Positions 6,494 to 8,315 of a DNA stretch of 8,315 bases are shown piece after piece. Numbering within the stretch: the first letter of the stretch is position 1; every line of letters starts with the position of its first letter. The translations under genes were made by a program, and so were the position numbers. Source of the DNA: an uncultured Lachnospiraceae bacterium (GTDB lineage Bacteria > Bacillota > Clostridia > Lachnospirales > Lachnospiraceae). Location: positions 1 to 8,315 of the forward strand of contig CANRJU010000102.1 in the NCBI GenBank assembly GCA_947631075.1, given 5' to 3'. The notes below the pieces were generated by a model, which saw nothing but the letters and a program-made list of their open reading frames with translations, ran no database searches and had not been told where the DNA came from.

Positions 6494-7728
6494 ATCTGTC
6501 CTCCATCATTTCGGATTGTTTGCGCAACGATTTCAACCTGCTCCGCTCGCGCCATCACCCTTCCGTCCCGGAATGTGAGCTCCAGCCGGTCGCCCGCCGC
6601 TACCGACTGCGCCGAGTGAATCATGCGTCCCTCTCCGTCCGACACATAGGCGTAACCCGCCTCCAGCCTCTTTAGCGGACTGACGCCGTCCAGCCGCCCG
6701 GCGAGCAGCGCCAGCTCCTGTCTTTTATCCTTCACGGCCCGCTCCGCCTGACGGCACAGCCTGTCCTCCAGATCCGTCAGCCGCTGCCGCTGGTCCCGAA
6801 TCATACTCGCGGGACTGTGCAGTTCCAGCCGCCTCTCCGTCTGCTCCAGGCGGTCCCGCAGGGCGTCCACGCGCTGAAGTATCTCTCTGGCCATCCGGTC
6901 CTTGTACCCGTACAGCCGCTCCAGCACGCCCCGCACGTCGTACACCGCTAACTCCGCCGCCGCCGAAGGGGTGGGAGCCCGCAGATCCGCCACAAAATCC
7001 GCAATGGTAAAATCCGTCTCGTGGCCCACCGCCGAAATCACCGGCGTCCGGCACTCAAAAATCGCCTGCGCCACGATCTCCTCATTGAACGCCCACAGAT
7101 CCTCCATCGAGCCGCCGCCCCGACCGACGATAATGGTATCAACGCCCAACTCGTCCAGCCGCCTTATTCCCCGGACCACCGACTCCGCCGCCCCGTCGCC
7201 CTGTACCTTCGCCGGATACAGAATCAGCTGGACGTAGGGATTTCTCCTGGCCGTAATCTGAATGATATCCTGAATGGCCGCCCCGGTCTGCGCCGTGACA
7301 ATACCGACCCGCTTCGCGTAGGGCGGAATCGGGAGTTTCCGATCCTCGTCAAAATACCCCATGGCCTGTAATTTTTTCTTTAATTGCTCGTACCGCTCCG
7401 CCAGCAGGCCGTCCCCCGCCAGCACGATTTTCTTTGCGTATAACTGATATTTCCCGTCTCTCTCGTACACACTGATGGAGCCGCCCACCACGACTTCCTG
7501 TCCGTTTTCCAGCGCAAAATCAAGGCCTCGCCTGTCCCCCCGAAACATCACGCAGGCCAGCTGGGATCCGGCGTCCTTGATGGAAAAATAAATATGCCCG
7601 GAGCTATGATATTTGCAATTAGAAACCTCTCCTCTCACAAATACAACTGACAGGGCATATTCGTTAGAAAACATGTTTTTAATATACTGGTTGATTGACG
7701 AGACCGAATACACTTTTCCTCTATTCAT
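6490..7728 (-). CDS. xseA: Exonuclease VII large subunit
   Basis: XseA is the catalytic and DNA-binding subunit of exonuclease VII, which degrades single-stranded DNA from both ends to oligonucleotides. At 412 residues it is somewhat shorter than the E. coli and Bacillus proteins (about 450). An N-terminal OB-fold lies at about 5-100 (VRGEVSNCKYHSSGHIYFSIKD region). The catalytic domain holds VGIVTAQTGAAIQDI (141-155), VGRGGGSMEDLWAFNEE (201-217), PVISAVGHETD (229-239) and ADFVADLRAPTPSAAAEL (243-260). A charged coiled-coil region (about 265-345) is where XseB binds. The end is SPLKRLEAGYAYV (350-362) followed by AGDRLELTFRDGRV. The ATG at 7728 has only a weak GAGAG-type ribosome site. It is the first gene after the strong promoter at 7792-7820, with a leader of roughly 57 nt, and overlaps xseB by 4 nt. 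Confidence 0.97.
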   Translation of the reverse strand: MNRGKVYSVSSINQYIKNMFSNEYALSVVFVRGEVSNCKYHSSGHIYFSIKDAGSQLACVMFRGDRRGLDFALENGQEVVVGGSISVYERDGKYQLYAKKIVLAGDGLLAERYEQLKKKLQAMGYFDEDRKLPIPPYAKRVGIVTAQTGAAIQDIIQITARRNPYVQLILYPAKVQGDGAAESVVRGIRRLDELGVDTIIVGRGGGSMEDLWAFNEEIVAQAIFECRTPVISAVGHETDFTIADFVADLRAPTPSAAAELAVYDVRGVLERLYGYKDRMAREILQRVDALRDRLEQTERRLELHSPASMIRDQRQRLTDLEDRLCRQAERAVKDKRQELALLAGRLDGVSPLKRLEAGYAYVSDGEGRMIHSAQSVAAGDRLELTFRDGRVMARAEQVEIVAQTIRNDGGQI

Positions 7729-7741
7729 TGACCACTCTCTA

Positions 7742-7774
7742 TTAGCATTTTATTTCACGCATTCCTAATGCTAA
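7742..7774 (-). other. Inverted repeat in the xseA leader
   Basis: Eight-base arms TTAGCATT (7742-7749) and AATGCTAA (7767-7774) are perfect inverted complements with a 17-nt loop. In the minus-strand transcript this hairpin would lie between the predicted start site near 7785 and the xseA ATG, ending about 13 nt before the ATG, close to its weak ribosome site. It could modulate xseA translation or protect the 5' end. There is no T-run after it and it matches no riboswitch that I recognise. Confidence 0.5.
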
Positions 7775-7791
7775 AACGCCTCCCTTGTTAC

Positions 7792-7820
7792 ATTATATAA
7801 AAATGGTTATAAAAAGTCAA
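7792..7820 (-). promoter_or_regulatory. Sigma-A promoter for the xseA-argR operon
   Basis: On the minus strand TTGACT (7815-7820) is followed by a 17-bp spacer and TATAAT (7792-7797), a nearly perfect housekeeping promoter. The spacer and upstream DNA are AT-rich, like an UP element. Transcription would start near 7785, giving a leader of about 57 nt before the xseA ATG. The promoter separates nusB and its small downstream ORF from the exonuclease and isoprenoid genes, so the seven-gene run can be transcribed independently of nusB. Confidence 0.85.
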
Positions 7821-7834
7821 TTATTTTCAAGACG

Positions 7835-7870
7835 GAATAAATCTTGAATAAATTTATTCAAGGTTTATTC
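7835..7870. promoter_or_regulatory. 36-bp near-palindrome of four phased 7-bp half-sites upstream of the promoter
   Basis: The motif GAATAAA occurs at 7835-7841 and 7846-7852, and its inverse TTTATTC at 7853-7859 and 7864-7870. Same-orientation copies are 11 bp apart, about one helical turn. Together they make 18-bp arms with a single mismatch (7842 against 7863), and the central 20 bp (7843-7862) are a perfect palindrome. The centre lies about 67 bp upstream of the predicted start site and just beyond the -35 box. It has no loop, few GC pairs and no following T-tract, so it looks more like an operator or activator site than a terminator. The half-site TGAAT/ATTCA resembles an ARG-box half, but the spacer between halves is 6 bp rather than the consensus 4. 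The right end overlaps the last TGA of the small interrupted ORF. Confidence 0.65.
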
Positions 7871-8084
7871 AAGCGATTGTTTCACCGGAGTTCCGAAATT
7901 TAATATAGACAAAATCATCCCGTCTGGTCATTTTCAGATAATCGTCAATCGTCTAATATACATGATAATCGGAACTTTTCATTTTGCCGCACTCCTTACA
8001 AATATTCTCATGCGCATTTTTACAAGAGAAAAGACTGAAAAACCACGATTCACGCGCTTTCCAGTCCCAACATCCATTATTCAT
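7869..8084 (-). pseudogene. Small cysteine-rich ORF interrupted by an in-frame TAG
   Basis: I do not recognise this frame. An ATG at 8084-8082 overlaps the end of nusB and has AGGAAAG 7 nt upstream. It reads 43 codons to a TAG at 7953-7955. The first part has a Cys-rich stretch, SCKNAHENICKECGKMKSSD (20-39), with C21, H25, C29 and C32 as possible zinc ligands, plus C5 and an aromatic segment SWFFSLF (13-19). After the TAG the same frame stays open for 27 codons, with protein-like sequence DDYLKMTRRDDFVYIKFRNS, to a TGA at 7869-7871. Alternatives are a genuine 43-residue protein with chance open frame after it, a 71-residue protein broken by a recent nonsense mutation or base-call error, or stop readthrough. 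The DNA is visibly more AT-rich than its neighbours. It would be translated with nusB and lies directly upstream of the palindrome. Confidence 0.5.
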
Positions 8085-8315
8085 TGACTATCTTTCCTAA
8101 AATTCCGTTTACAAAAGAAGGGCCGTTGTCCGCTCCATACTGCTTTGCCAGTTCTACCGCCTCATTCACCGCGACCCCCACGGGCACGTCCTCATCATAC
8201 AGAGCCTCGTAAACGGCCAGCCGCAGGATCGCGAGCTCCGCCCTGGCGATCCGGTCAATCTTCCATCCCCGGGAATTCTCAGAAATCTTCTGATCAATTT
8301 CCGGGAGGCGGGATA
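8077..8315 (-). CDS. nusB: Transcription antitermination factor NusB, C-terminal part
   Basis: NusB binds BoxA RNA together with NusE (ribosomal protein S10) and supports antitermination during rRNA transcription. The last 78 codons are in the window; the 5' half lies beyond the right edge. The visible segment is the C-terminal helical domain: WKIDRIARAELAILRLAVYE (17-36 of the fragment), the VPVGVAVNEAVELAKQYG helix (43-60) and the family ending GPSFVNGILGKI (64-75). It is followed at once by the small ORF whose ATG lies within its last codons. No clear intrinsic terminator follows, so nusB transcripts may read into the xseA operon. Confidence 0.95.
   Translation of the reverse strand, partial: SRLPEIDQKISENSRGWKIDRIARAELAILRLAVYEALYDEDVPVGVAVNEAVELAKQYGADNGPSFVNGILGKIVNE

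Noticed and set aside
7748..7768. Six-codon upstream ORF (MREIKC) in the xseA leader
   Set aside because: Its ATG has no ribosome site at a usable distance and the ORF lies within the hairpin loop and arm. There is no evidence that it is translated.
7835..7870. Intrinsic terminator for nusB
   Set aside because: The palindrome has no loop, is almost all A/T and lacks a following T-run on either strand, so termination is unlikely.

Overview
The window is a densely packed, single-strand (minus) stretch of a bacterial chromosome. Moderately high GC in the genes, AT-rich gaps, Shine-Dalgarno sequences before most genes and the gene order nusB-xseA-xseB-ispA-dxs-tlyA-nadK-argR all point to a Firmicute of class Clostridia. 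A Lachnospiraceae-like gut or anaerobic species is my best guess from gene order and protein style, not from a search.

Reading in the direction of transcription (right to left), the window opens with the 3' end of nusB. Overlapping its stop is a small cysteine-rich reading frame that I do not recognise; it is broken by an in-frame TAG and runs on in frame for 27 more codons. Next come a 36-bp near-palindrome built of four 7-bp half-sites and a near-consensus sigma-A promoter (TTGACT, 17-bp spacer, TATAAT). This promoter drives a seven-gene run: xseA and xseB (exonuclease VII), ispA and dxs (isoprenoid precursor synthesis), tlyA (S4-domain/FtsJ-type methyltransferase), nadK (NAD kinase) and argR (arginine repressor). 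Most junctions are start/stop overlaps or short gaps. The one clear break is a 100-bp AT-rich gap between ispA and dxs that carries four tandem 23-24 bp repeats. The run ends in two tandem hairpins, the first of which includes the argR stop codon.

Beyond that terminator lies a second unit: yebC (YebC/TACO1 family) overlapping by 4 nt the start of a HAD-family phosphatase gene. recN, which often follows argR in this cluster, is not here. The HAD gene runs normally to about residue 124 and then meets a perfect 40-bp inverted repeat with an 11-nt loop at the left edge of the window. The second arm is the reverse complement of the gene's own coding sequence, so it is most likely a snap-back assembly or library artefact at a contig end, although a real inverted duplication is possible.

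The genes themselves are ordinary housekeeping genes. The unusual content is between them: the phased palindrome upstream of the promoter (half-sites resemble ARG-box halves, and argR is the last gene of the operon), the interrupted small ORF, the tandem repeats after ispA, the repeated N-terminus of XseB and the fold-back at the window edge. I see no mobile element, CRISPR array, rRNA or tRNA.
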